This document shows positions 45,816 to 56,975 of a DNA stretch of 64,000 nucleotides, one piece after another. Source of the DNA: Carnegiea gigantea (Eukaryota; Streptophyta; Magnoliopsida; Caryophyllales; Cactaceae). The notes below the pieces were generated by a model that had not been told where the DNA came from, did no database searches, and saw nothing but the letters and a program-made list of their open reading frames with translations. Position 1 is the stretch's first letter; each line of letters opens with the position of its first letter. The position numbers were made by a program, and so were the translations under genes. The stretch lies in the NCBI GenBank assembly GCA_029747015.1, contig JAKOGI010001341.1, positions 74,501 through 138,500 on the forward strand, read 5' to 3'.

Positions 45816-46260
45816 TGTTAGGAATTTGAAGATGTATAGAAGATAAGAGTAATTTATTGGAATTGATTTTTTTGTTACTTAATATTTGGTCTTTCTTAAT
45901 CATTACAAATGATCTCTCCTTAAAGGCTATTTATAGTCTTCCACCTCCTCAATGAACGGTGGAACTTAATTAATCCTATGGCTCATATTAAACTTCTACA
46001 TCCTTCCATCATAATATCTTCCTAAATATTTAGATATTATGTTACAAGTATCAAGGATGTTTTGGCTAGAAGTATCTAGATGTTCATAGATGTTACAAGC
46101 ATAAAATAATATAGACTTCTAAATAGAGTGTCTTCTAGAAAGTTGTAGAAGAACTTAGAAGTCTCTAGAGTAATTCAAAAACTTCTATAACTATCAAGAA
46201 GGTACCGGAACATTTAAAAGGTCCTTGAGCATTCCAAAGGTTCCACAATAAGTTCTAACA
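45816..46260 (-). repeat. Element D 5' LTR
   Basis: 445-bp LTR with intact inverted ends TGTTAG and CTAACA. It is the partner of 43746-44262. Confidence 0.85.
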
Positions 46261-46875
46261 GGGTTGGTGATCTAAATGCTAGTAATGACAAAAGATTTTT
46301 CCCAGATCCATCAAGAAATTGACAGAGTTTCTTATTAATAGTTCAATGCATACATGTGCTAGCAATAGGATGGCCAATCCGATGTAAACAAAAGATAATA
46401 ATAGTAATTGAAACACCACTATTTTCTGGTAGACAACTTAGACTTCTTAAAATGAGAAATCGATAATAAATTTTAAAGCTCCCATCCATGGCATCTCACT
46501 GATACTCACAAATGAAAAGTCCACAACACCATTTCACATACCAATTCGAAGAGGAGAGAAGAAATGGATGATGGCTAGGGAAAAGTAGTGGATTAGTTTA
46601 AGGTGACAGAGAGCCACCAAAATCAGTGGTGGCTATGACAGCTATGATGTTGGAATGCGAGGAGAGCTATTAACTGAAAATGCCACCCTATATTTAGTGT
46701 TTGTGCCTAAATGCCACTACGGTTTTTTTTTTTTTGGCCTTTCTGCCACTATTGTATTAAATTTTTTCTTCGAATTTCACCATATGACCTCAATCTTGCT
46801 ACATCACATAATTTTTATTTTTTGATTGTTTTCCCTTCAAAAAACATGTTAATTAGTCGTAGTAGTAGTAACAAC

Positions 46876-47280
46876 AACCACCAAACACGCCTCCCACTTT
46901 GGCGCCCTAGGCACCATCATGCTCATCTTCCCCATCATCCTCATAGCCACCATCTTCCTTTCAAGAAATTCCTAAGACACCTTATGGCCCAATCACACCG
47001 CATGTGGTTGCTGATTGCCTCCTAAGTGCCAGCCAATCTTTTGTAAAGTCATCACCACCCAAACCCACCACCAGCAGCAACCACCCGACATGCCTCCCAC
47101 CTCGGTGCCCTAGGTATCCATCATCCTCATCTTCTCCATCATCCCCATAGCTATTGTATTTCTTTAAAGAAATTCCTAAGATACCTTCCAGCCCAACCAC
47201 ACTATGCACAGCTGCCAATTTCCTCCTCAATGTGAATCAATCTTCTGTAAGGTTTGTCGATCGCTGGCGAGCCTAGCAAT
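46876..47280. repeat. Tandem duplication, two ~203-bp units
   Basis: The unit starting aaccaccaaacacgcctccc at 46876 recurs from 47079 (aaccacccgacatgcctccc). It shares the following blocks: gccctaggca/gccctaggta, catcttccccatcat, agaaattcctaaga, cccaaccaca/cccaatcaca and caatcttttgtaa/caatcttctgtaa. Identity is roughly 80 percent. On the minus strand one unit is open with an Asp/Gly-rich stretch (YGDDGEDEDDGYLGHRGG), which may be coincidental. Confidence 0.75.
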
Positions 47281-47355
47281 AGCCAGCCTATTCACTTATG
47301 CCTTTTCTTTATCCCCAATTTCCATATCTAGCCACTCTAATACTAATTGTCCATC

Positions 47356-47414
<59 letters not shown>
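47356..47414. repeat. (AAT)n microsatellite
   Basis: About 20 uninterrupted AAT units in host DNA. Confidence 0.95.
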
Positions 47415-47416
<2 letters not shown>

Positions 47417-48242
47417 TTTCTATCAAAATAATAAAAATATTTTGTTAAAAGTATTATTTTTTAATTTAGATAAACAGCATTTTTTTTGTATTTTACATGG
47501 TTTATGACATTGATAAAAAGGAAAGTTAGTTTTAATTCAAAGGAATCCTTCTTTAGTAGGTTTGTAGGTCACCTAATTGTTTCTTAGGGGAAAAAAATGA
47601 AGATATAGTAGTATAGATGGTGAACAAAGAAACACAGTGACACCTAGAGAAAAAATTGAAAACAGAGTGATACTTTAGGCTATGAACTTGAGGAGAGACG
47701 ATGAGGATAATCTATTTTTTGAAAGATTTGTGGCAGTTGTTGTTTTTGTTATTATTACTACTATTATAATAGGTTAATGCATATTTTACCTAGTAAATAA
47801 CCTATTATAATAGGTTAATTACTAGTTAATCAAGTGGCAAATTGGGGACCAAACTAAAATTTCTTTGCTAAGAAAAGTATTATTTATTAGTGAAGAAGGC
47901 ATAAGTTATTGGTTGACTGATTTTTGTGATTTCTTTGCAACCATTAGTTAAAGGATGCCATCCTTTTCAAGCAGAGGCATGAAGAACAGGTAGATAATTT
48001 TCAACTTGGCATTTGTAGGAAATAAGAATATCAACAGAAGGTCACTATTATAACAAAAGGCAATCAAACCCATTTTTATGAGTGGAGCACAAGAGTTTTT
48101 ATAACATTACACACGGAGATCCATTACACATATAGTAAATAAAAGTCTTTAGAAAAGTAAACTTGAAATTGCTAGGAGCCCTCAGAATAGTCCAACATCA
48201 AACCCATTTTTCTCTAAAATTCTCCAATAGGTTAAAATAAAT

Positions 48243-48418
48243 GATCTTGGATTATGGTGCAAAAAACAAATGAGCAACGTTGTATATGGATATCTAAAGG
48301 AAAATCGAGTTGTTGATTGGCTTATAAATCATGAAGTCTCCCTTAGTAATGGAGTACTTTAATTAAAGACCCCCTAGTCAGCTATGATCTTAGCTAAAGA
48401 TTTGTTCAGTGTGTGAAA
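48243..48418 (+). pseudogene. Possible LINE-type RNase H fragment
   Basis: The plus-strand frame reads DLGLWCKKQMSNVVYGYLKE, then NRVVDWLINHEVSLSNGVL, a stop, LKTP, a stop, and SAMILAKDLFSV. The arrangement resembles the C-terminal end of the RNase H-like domain of plant LINE elements and related host proteins, where a REaN..aDxLAN motif is followed by a variable turn and a PP..L..D helix. The expected Asp is present in VVDWL. No reverse transcriptase is recognisable upstream, so this would be an old 5'-truncated relic. Confidence 0.4.
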
Positions 48419-49491
48419 CACTGTTGTATTCGTCTAAGTTATCTTAAATGCATGCCTGCGTGCACAAACACAAAATAAATAATCTATTTTCATATTTTTT
48501 TTTGTAAGTTTTTAAATAACTCGAAACTATTTGAAGTACGTCTAACATATCTAACATATAAATTAAGACAATTAATATCCAATTCAAGTTAAATTGGCAT
48601 AGCCTTATCTAATTTAAAGTTAAAGATTAATTTGAATTTAGTTAATTTTATTAGATCTTTCTAGCTATTTAAAATACACATCTAAAAAAAGGCACGAGAT
48701 AAATAGTGAACTTATGATTTTTTTTCTTTTTAGCGACATTATTTTAATATAACCTTTGCTTTAGTGAAAGGAAATAGATTTAGAATTGATGAAGATATTA
48801 AAAATTGACACTGGATTTTTGACTTACTTGTTGACTTGTCTTATAATATCTAGGTCATACAAAAAAATTTAGCCTTGTTCTCTCTCTTTTAGTTGTTCTC
48901 TAACATGGGCTTGTCTTAGCTTGTTCGTACATGAGTTTTGACCATTCAGGAAGAGAGAGAAAGAAAGGATCTTCATGAAAACTTACTTAAACCAAAGATT
49001 TCTCTCCCCTTTTCCATCTCCATTATATTATTTTATTGCCACACCACTTTTCCCTTTCCTATTTTCTCTCCACTTTTCAAGTTTTTTTCTCTTTTAGGAC
49101 CTAGCATATGATGAGAATGCTCTAATAAAAAGGAAAAGAAGTAGAGCACTTAATCCCACAGCTAAAGCAGGGATAAATTGACCAAGGTGTTAAAGAATGA
49201 CATTCGATCATTGATTTATATTATGAAGGTAAAGAAGTAGAGCACTCACTCCTCTAATCGAGGCATCGTCCCTGCCACATATACCAGCTTCATCAGAAAG
49301 GCATCAACTATCTCGATTAGCTTTGCATGCTTTTGTTGTGTTAGGACATCAGAGAGAAACTCCCTAATGCATACCATAATTCGAACCAAATGTTTGCTAC
49401 TCCCTCATCCTCACCAAAGTCTAAACATATCTCCTTAAATAATAAACACCATCATTGTAGCATTACCCCCAGCCTTGGTTTGGCTTGTCAT

Positions 49492-50412
49492 CTACCAAAC
49501 GAAGTCCATTGAGGTGTCCCATGCTTCGTTGGAAAGCCAAGGGAGTCTACTTCAGGGATATTCAATAAAGTCCGTAACTCCTAAAGTATAGGCTTTATCA
49601 GGCAAATTTGCTAAATTTGGGTAGGTTTGTTTCTAACCTAATGGAGCCCAATTGATGCAAGTTTAAGTTTTATTAATTTTCTAAGATGTCTATTTTGGCC
49701 TTATTTACTGAAAATTAGCATTGGGTACCCTTTTGAGACAGGAAAGGCAAAAATTAATAGGACTGTACATAAAATGCAATTTTGGAGCAATATAGGTTTT
49801 GGCTCTATTTGAGGCGGATGTAGCTGTAAGCATTAGAATTTTCTATTATGGAATGAATCTACACCTACTAAGGAAGATGCTTCAATGCCAGCACCCTTAT
49901 TGGTGGAGTACAACTCTCTAGGAACTTTCTAGAAGATAGGGAAGAAATCTTGGAATTTACAACTCATGTCGTTTGTCATTATCTTCGTATTTTTGATTTA
50001 TTTCCTAAGATATTTTGTTGGACTTTCATTGGTCCACTTACCACACTAATGTATCAACTTATTTCCCTTATTTTGGTTTTTTATAGACCTACGCCCCTCT
50101 ATGTATACTCAGATTTGAGTTAATGATGCAATGGAAGGCAGAAGTCAACTTCTCTCTAAAAATCTCTTTATTTTTATATCTAATTTAGAGTGGTGATTTA
50201 GAATCTTTCCTTTAGAATTTCTCTTAGGTGGCTCTAAGACTTTAGGAGAGAGATTAGGTGGTAAGTGATTATCTATTTAGGGGTCTTAGTTTTGGGTTCC
50301 AATCTCACAATCACCTTGATAGTTAAAGATTGAATCGAAAGAGGAGCATTCGTTGTTTATAGGCTATCTTGAGTGATTGAAGACCTTAGGAGTTGATGAT
50401 TGATTCTCATCA
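49492..50412 (+). repeat. Element E 5' LTR (approximate start)
   Basis: Direct repeat sharing with 52084-52836 the blocks accaaac.aagtccatt, gaatgaatctacac, actcatgt.gtttgtca, attggtccactta, tagagtggtgattta, and ggattgat...tatca. It ends ...ctcatca before the primer site. It is longer than the partner by an internal stretch around 49570-49790. Confidence 0.75.
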
Positions 50413-50415
50413 ACT

Positions 50416-50433
50416 TGGTATCAAAACTAGAGC
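50416..50433 (+). promoter_or_regulatory. Element E primer-binding site
   Basis: The plus strand reads TGGTATCAAAACTAGAGC three bases inside the LTR. The first eight bases match the 3' end of initiator methionine tRNA; the rest is changed. Confidence 0.65.
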
Positions 50434-50763
50434 TCTTATTTTGGTTGGTTGTTAAATCTTCATTGATTCAATCAAAACCCTCACCCTTTATCCCAAGTTT
50501 ACCCTAAGAAATCCGCACTTTAGTTTCACAAAATTACTCTCACTGAGCTACACTAATAAATCCTTCTTGGTCAATGAAAAACCTAAAAATAGCCTAATAA
50601 AATCCATAAAAATGGCTAAACCTCCGTGGCCAGAGCCTTCTGTGGTCAGTCCATGGCATGCCCATGGACTGTGGTAGCCCATTTCCATGACCATGCCTCT
50701 ATGGTGAACGTCGTTCTCTATCATCAGTTGTTCTTGTTCTAACGCTTTATTCCTTACACCAAT
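50434..50763 (+). other. Element E leader with palindromic-loop hairpin
   Basis: Non-coding leader between primer site and gag. At 50647-50671 it holds a perfect 10-bp inverted repeat, cagtccatgg and ccatggactg, around the bases catgc. The apex contains the self-complementary hexamer gcatgc. Such an apex is the form of a retroviral dimer-initiation (kissing) loop; whether it worked that way here is inference. Confidence 0.6.
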
Positions 50764-51900
50764 ATGGCTAATAAGGGAAACCCTTGCTCATTCTAGGGGT
50801 ATTTCTTGAGCACAATCATAAGATGAGGATAGATAACAAAAGATCTGCTCCCACTGGGGGATGAAACCAACACCATTGTGATTTTGGTGTTAGCCCTATT
50901 AACATTGCCTATGCATCCTTTTATGAAGATTATGATCATGAGAAGGGAAGAGTTAGGAGGAGAAGGCATCCAAGATATGACCTTAGTGACCTTAAGGTTG
51001 GGGCACCAAGGTTCAATGGAAACCTCAATCCGAAAAGCTACCTTGATTCGGTCCAATCTATGGAAATCATCTTTGAGCTTAAGAAGTGCAATGATGAAAA
51101 ATCTTTCAAGAAGGCTATTCTCAATATGAAATGGTATGCACCCTTATGGTATGAGAACGTGAATAGGAGTAAAGCAAGAAAAGCTAAGTCCAAGATCAAC
51201 ACATGGCCTAAAGTCAAGAAGCACTAGCATAAGAGGTTCCTACCATCCTGCTACAAGTAAGAGCTCTACCTCAACATCACCTCTCTTAGCTATGAGAACC
51301 TTAAGGTTGAAGAGTATATTAGGGAGTTTGGATAACTCCAAACGAAGGTCAAATTGAATAAAGAGCTCGAGCACACAATTGCTAGATTCACTAGAGGTCT
51401 ATTCCCTAACATTGCTAACAAGGTAAACTTGCTACTTTACTTCTTATTTGATAAGGTTTGTAATTTGGCTATTAAATTGACAAACAACTCAAGGGTAGGA
51501 AACCTTTGCCATTCCCCTCTACAAATTAATCTCGCATCTCCAGAAATGGGTTTTCTCCTCTCTCCAAGACCGAGACCCCTCCAACTACCATTTAGCCCTA
51601 GATAAGGGTAAGGGAATTGCTATTAACCCCCTAAAAAGGTTGAAAGGGAATAAATTTCCTAACTATTATGGATGTGGTCATGCCCAAGCCAATTGCCCCA
51701 ATAAAAAGACTCTCACCATTACAGAGGTAAAAGATATATAAGCCCTTAAGAAACAAACTGGTGATGAGGAGTTTGAGAATGATGATCACACTTTGGTTGC
51801 TATGAAAGTTGGAATTATTGGTAATTTTAAGAGAACTTCATGTCAAAGAGGTTCCTCTTGAACTTAGCCAAAGGGAATAAATCTTTCATTTTCAGTGTGC
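50764..51900 (+). pseudogene. Element E gag, broken
   Basis: The plus-strand frame from about 50890 reads INIAYASFYEDYDHEKGRVR, then APRFNGNLNPKSYLDSVQSM, KAILNMKWYAPLWYENVNRS and VEEYIREFG, followed by IARFTRGLFPNIANKVNLLL. These are the capsid motifs of plant gypsy gag. Stops occur at former Met, Gln and Glu positions. The zinc knuckle at about 51652-51705 keeps the His and last Cys (YYGCGHAQANCPNKKT), but the first two cysteines are lost. A conserved tail KTLTITEVKDI follows. Confidence 0.82.
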
Positions 51901-52083
51901 AATTGGAGAAAGGGCATGTGAGCTCATTATTGATGGACAAAGCTGTGCAAATGTGGCTCACTGACACTCTTTGAAATGCTTTAATTACCTAGTAACATGC
52001 ATCCAACCCCTTACATTCTTCAATGGCTCAAGCAATGGAGCAAGGTAACTATTTCTAAGCAAGCTCTTATTTCATTTTCGAAA
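51901..52083 (+). pseudogene. Element E protease N-terminal fragment
   Basis: After a stop-rich link, the plus strand reads ELIIDGQSCANVAH, the active-site region of a gypsy aspartic protease. DGQS stands where element A has DGGS. It continues through MHPTPY-like text to SKQALISFS. It breaks off directly at the start of the right LTR, showing that the 3' part of pol was deleted. Confidence 0.75.
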
Positions 52084-52836
52084 CTACCAAACAAAGTCCA
52101 TTTGGGGTGTTGTATGCTTTGTTAGGAAGCTGAGGGAGTCTATTTTAGGAAAATGGAATAAATTATGGTAGGACTTCACATCAAGAGGAGTGTTTATAAA
52201 ATCTAATGTGGAGTAATCTAGGTTTTTATTCTATTTAAGAAGGATATAGCTATGATACTTAACATTTCTGACAGTGGAATGAATCTACACCCACTAAGGA
52301 ATAGGCCCTAAGTGGCGGTAACTTCTTTAGAGGAGTACAACACCTTAGAAACTTTCGAGAAGATGGGGTAGAAATCCTAGAATTCACAACTCATGTTGTT
52401 TGTCACTATCTTAGATTTTTTATTTATTTCCCAAGATATTTGTAAGACTCTTATTGGTCCACTTACCCCACTAATGTATCAATTTATTCCCTTTATTATT
52501 AGTATTTATGAACCTGTTCCCCTCAATGTATGCTTAGATTTGAGTTGAGGATGAAATGAAAGGAAAAAGCCAACTTCTCTATAAAAATATATTCATTTTT
52601 ATCACTAATTTAGAGTGGTGATTTAAAGTCTTTCATTTATAATTTCTCTTTGTTAACTGTGAGCTTTTAGGAAAATGATTAGGTGAAAAGTGATTATTTA
52701 TTTAGGGATCTCGTTTTTAGGTTCTAATCTCACAATCACCCTGATTGTTAGAGATTGAATCCAAAGAGGAGCATCCATTGTTTGTGGTTCTCCTGAGTGA
52801 TTAAAGATCTTAGAAGTTGAGGATTGATCCTTATCA
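52084..52836 (+). repeat. Element E 3' LTR, truncated
   Basis: Diverged copy of 49492-50412 that starts at ctaccaaac directly after the protease text and ends ccttatca. There is no polypurine tract in front of it, as expected if a deletion removed pol and the LTR start together. Confidence 0.72.
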
Positions 52837-53718
52837 ATCCCCTTGAGCCTAAAGGGTGTTTTGATTTTTAAGGGAATTATGCTTCTGCTAGAAAGGTCAT
52901 GATGTCTTAGGAAATGAGGTGTTTGTTCTAGAGAACCCAAAAAGTCTTACACTGGACAACTTTTACATGCTATACTATACTGGAGATTGGATTTGGGGTT
53001 GGTTTGTATAATGAAGGAGTTTTTTTAATGCTTTTCTAGTGGAAAGTATTAATATTTTTCCAAAGTTAATATTATTTTTCCTTAGGTTAAAATTTATGCC
53101 CTTTTTCGTGACATGACTTGAATTATTTATTGGTGTCCACCTCTTACCCTTCAAAGCAATTTAACCTGACAATAAAATACAACCCTTGGAGCAATGTACA
53201 AGGATAAAATTTGACTTTGACTCTAGATGCATCTCTTAAAGCATTATTTCTTTATTTCTCTCTAATCCCCTAATACTCAAACCTTTTGCTCCTCGAATAG
53301 GAATGACATAAAAGCACAAATCAAAAATAATAATTATAATACTATTTTTATTTGACTGTAAATATAGAAGGCCATTTTTTAAATAAAAAAAGAAATAAAC
53401 AAACATCCAAGTGCCTGACATTTATAATAGCATCTTAAACAAGATTCAGCTCCCCTAAAGTAGAGCTCTTCTGTCGTCAACTTCTGGATTGATTAATTGG
53501 AAACTTTTCCTTAACCACTAGTTTATGGCCCATCCTAAGGAAGGATATGTGATCCACTTTTTTTTCCTCTTTGATTTTAAAGAAAATTAGGAAAATGGAT
53601 TAATACAAACCTTGAACTTAAATGTCTAATAATAATTTTAACAATTTTATTAACACATGTTAATAAAAGAAATTTAACATCTATAGTTTCTATTAAGCCA
53701 AAATCTTAGGTTTGAGCC
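52837..53718. other. Host DNA between elements E and F
   Basis: AT-rich with poly-T and poly-A runs. No gene, RNA or repeat border is seen. Its last five bases GAGCC should recur beyond the right end of element F outside the window. Confidence 0.5.
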
Positions 53719-55058
53719 TAATAAGGATGCAAGCACACGATGGTGTTGCAGCAAATCAAGGTCGTCTCTCGCAAGGGCTAGGTTGATCCATTGGGCATTA
53801 TCCCCTTAAGATAGGCTAAACAAATCAAAATTTGAGGCTTGAAAGTAAACTAATCTATTATGTATATTTAATAGACAAAGATCAAGAAATTACACAAAAC
53901 AAGCAATCTCTTAATTCATGCATCAATCAGCCACTTCTTCCTTAATTGATTATTTTAAAACCAACAATCGAAGTATCACAACCTTCTTTCAAGATGAAGC
54001 AAAATACCTGAATCTAACTAATTACCATTTCTTAAGGGCTCTCGATTTGTTTAGGCTCATTAAGTATGGGATTGTCAAATTTGTTGTTTCTCAATTGGTG
54101 TGGCTTTCTTAAGTCTTCACACAATCAAGTGAAACCCTAGGATTCTAGTATCGAATTTCACCTTCCAATTCTTCATCCAATACCTAAAAAATGCAACAAA
54201 GTGATCAAATCTCTCATAAGACAATAAACATCTAAGATTTGATAAATCAATCCAACAATTCTAAATACCAAAAAAGATGAACAGTAAATCAAGAGCTTAA
54301 CTAGAATCTGCATAAATTAAAAATCAAAACAACAAAATCACAATCAAAATTACAAAACATAAATCTAAAATAAGAAAAGAGAAGAGGAGAGAAGAGAAAA
54401 GAAATGCTTGGCCAAGATCACGCTTGAACCGGCATTGCAAACCTGGGATGGAGTCCTTTCAAATCTTCACTTCAATTCACTCTCTCTCCCTCTAATCTAA
54501 TCTAAAATCCTAATCTAGGTAGAATGAAATGGAATGTGGAGACAGGATGATAGGGATGGGGCACAAAAGCAGCAAAATGAAGCTATTATGGCCAAAATCA
54601 TGACTGCAAAGCCACCACATGCATGGAACACGAACAGTCACGAAGAAAACTAGCAAGCTCAAGGGAATGAGGCTGAAGACGACCAGTCTGTGGGGACCAC
54701 CAAGGACCGTGGCCCCCCACCACGGACCGGCTATGATGCCCTCTATCTTGACTGGCTCTTCCTCATTGGACTTGCTGTTTCTCTTGGATCACCCTAGACC
54801 ATGGTTCTAGCCACAGATTGACCTTATTGGGTGTTTTTGGGCTATTTTTGCTACCTCCTTTGATCCACAAGGCCTCCAAAATCCTCATTCTATTCACACA
54901 ACTTGGCTCACAAAATAAAAATGTGTAAAAACTCCCAAAACAAGAAAAACCAAGTGTAATAGTAGAAATAAGGGCATAAATCATACAATTACGCATCTAA
55001 ATCCCCTAAAATGACTCCCAACAACTCATAAAATCCTATGCAAATATAGCATTCATCA
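53719..55058 (-). repeat. Element F 3' LTR
   Basis: 1340-bp LTR. The minus-strand start is TGATGAATGC right after the polypurine tract; the end is decayed (TTATTA for CTATCA). The end blocks gcaagcacac, aaatcaagg.cgtct, aggttgatc.att and gaaagtaaactaatct match the remnant at 58097. It contains a GC-rich imperfect hairpin at 54704-54728 (ggaccgtgg / ccacggacc). Confidence 0.85.
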
Positions 55059-55071
55059 CTCCCCCATGCTT
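55059..55071 (-). promoter_or_regulatory. Element F polypurine tract
   Basis: The minus strand reads aagcatgggggag immediately before the LTR start TGATGAATGC. Confidence 0.82.
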
Positions 55072-56975
55072 AAACCTTTGCTTGCCCTTAAGCAAACACT
55101 AAATAAAATTGATAAGGGGATATGCGTCTAGGACTTAAAAAGGTTAATAATCTCCTGGAAGTAGGTAAGTCACAGCATATTACAAGCACGAATAACGATC
55201 AATAGCAACCTTATATAGCACAGAAGGCATTTCAAAATTAGAAGGAGGAGAAGGTTTTCAAAAAAATATGGTACCACAGGCTCTATATCAAATTTGATCA
55301 CCCCCAAAAAACCACAAAGCATATCACGCAAGCACATGGAATTGAATAGAGCCAAATAGACCAGTAGAACCTCACTTTTTGGAAAATAGGGAACAATCCC
55401 ACTCATGTGTTTGGAATATGGCATGGGTTCGCTCAAGACTCATTTCAAAGAAGCAATCTACCATATGCATGGCAAGGCTCTTAAATTCTCTACCACTAAG
55501 AATGCAATGTGCAATGACAATCAACAGAACTTAACACGGGTTGTAATGTCAGCTAAAAGGGTTAAAAGAAAGGAGTTGACTAATAAATTTGTGCAATGTG
55601 GAGCTATTTAGCCCAGTGACTAGGGAGAAGCCAATAAACCACCAAAAACCATAAAGCATTAATACTCCAAACCTCATCAACACAATGAACATAGTCCACG
55701 AATTAAGTATGAAAGGAGCTAGCAATAAAGGAACACAGGCTATCTACATGTCCAATGCCAATCACTTATTCACTTTTGTTTTCTTCCCCCCCCCCTCTTT
55801 TTTACCCTTTTTTAAACATGATTTTTCTCTTCTTTTTTTTTTCTTATTTGAAAAATGAAGTAAGAATTTCAATTATGGAAAGGCATAGGACAACTAATTG
55901 TTAACTCATAACCTAACATGTATATACTCAACCCAAATAAAAGGGGAACATAAGTAAATGCTCAATTTCATTAATCCCACAACAAACTACCATACCAAAG
56001 TCACCTTAAACTCAATTATCCCTAAAACTATCCACTACAAAGATGAAATGATGCTCCATAGACTTGGCTCAAAGGCTAGGAACATATGTCTGGTCAAGGG
56101 TTAAGATGGAGGGATTATAACAAGAAAAGGATTATAGCTCAAAGGGGCTAGCAAAGGGGATAAACATTTAACATAAGGGTAGGCTATTCAGCTATGGAGC
56201 TAAAGTGTTCAACAACAAAGAATGCCTCTATCATATCATCAACTATGTATATGAGAATATGGTTTTGAACAAGAATTAAGGCAAGTTCTAGAACTACAAC
56301 ATAGAAGAGTCTCACACATGAAAGAACATAAGACTAATTATAATGATTAGTCCAAATAAAACTCAAAGTCTCGCGAGATATCTATCAAAGTCTCAATTAG
56401 CTCATAAAGTCACTCTCATGTACCAACACTAGTGCCAAGGACTCCAAGGGGTAAAATAGTTCGCAATCAAGACAATGGTCAAAATAAGAAATATTCACAA
56501 AACCTTCAAAAATTTTAGCACCAAAAGGGATTTACACATAAAAAACTACTCAAGCTCATGGAGACCATCATGCCTAGTAAAAACGGCATTGGAGGGCATC
56601 TCAAACCAAACCACACCATCCCACATATAATCCTATATGCAAATCTAAAATGCAACTAAATGCAAAACACTAGTGCAAAAGAAAAGAAATCTAAATCTAT
56701 ATGCTCTAACAAGTATGCAAACTAAAAACCAAAATTGAAAACACGAAACTACCCTTCCCCTATGCTTGGACAAAGCATTATTATTCAAAGTAAAGAAAGT
56801 AAGAGAATGGGAAGGAAACAAAACATAACGATCTCACCAAGTTAGGTGTTGAGTACACCTAAGCTAAGGCCTCCTCATAAATAGGCTAAATGGAGCATCA
56901 ACCACTACATTACAACTTCAAGACTTATCTTATCAAATCAGATGTCGTCAAAACACGGAGGAGCTTATCAAACCC
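55072..56975. other. Element F non-coding interior
   Basis: About 1.9 kb without a usable frame on either strand. There is a C10-12 run flanked by T runs near 55786-55850. The content is typical of LARD interiors, which are conserved more as RNA than as protein. Confidence 0.6.

Larger units (their letters stand above)
43746..46260 (-). mobile_element. Element D: short non-autonomous LTR element
   Basis: Two direct repeats, 43746-44262 and 45816-46260, with consensus ends TGTTAGG...CTAACA flank 1.55 kb of internal sequence. The order on the minus strand is right LTR, Met-type primer site, a charged coding remnant, polypurine tract, left LTR. No gag, protease, RT or integrase text is present, so it would depend on another element's enzymes. 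Its flanks GAGCT and GGGTT match in three of five bases, with only transitions between them. The LTRs are rich in ctagaa/ttctag words. Confidence 0.85.
46261..49491. other. Host DNA between elements D and E
   Basis: Mostly AT-rich and non-coding. It contains a ~203-bp tandem duplication (46876-47280), an (AAT)n tract (47356-47414), and a possible LINE RNase H fragment (48243-48418). CT-rich minus-strand text at 46545-46680, ending in a gtatgtg donor-like sequence, could be the 5' untranslated exon of the minus-strand host gene, but nothing proves it. The word ctattataataggttaat occurs twice near 47762 and 47801. Confidence 0.45.
49492..52836 (+). mobile_element. Element E: gag/protease-only gypsy derivative
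   Basis: Plus-strand element flanked by diverged direct repeats (49492-50412 and 52084-52836). A Met-type primer site lies just inside the left repeat, then gag and the first part of a protease. The protease breaks off directly at the right repeat (52083). RT, RNase H and integrase are absent. The gag resembles that of element A more than B or C. The outer left border is uncertain because the two repeats begin to match only at ctaccaaac; the right repeat is probably truncated at its 5' side. Confidence 0.78.

Noticed and set aside
47204..47431. Plus-strand frame ending in poly-Ile
   Set aside because: The poly-Ile is the translated (AAT)n microsatellite.
55786..55850. C/T-rich run as a functional polypyrimidine or polypurine tract
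   Set aside because: It lies in the middle of the interior of F, away from the LTRs. The real tract is at 55059-55071.
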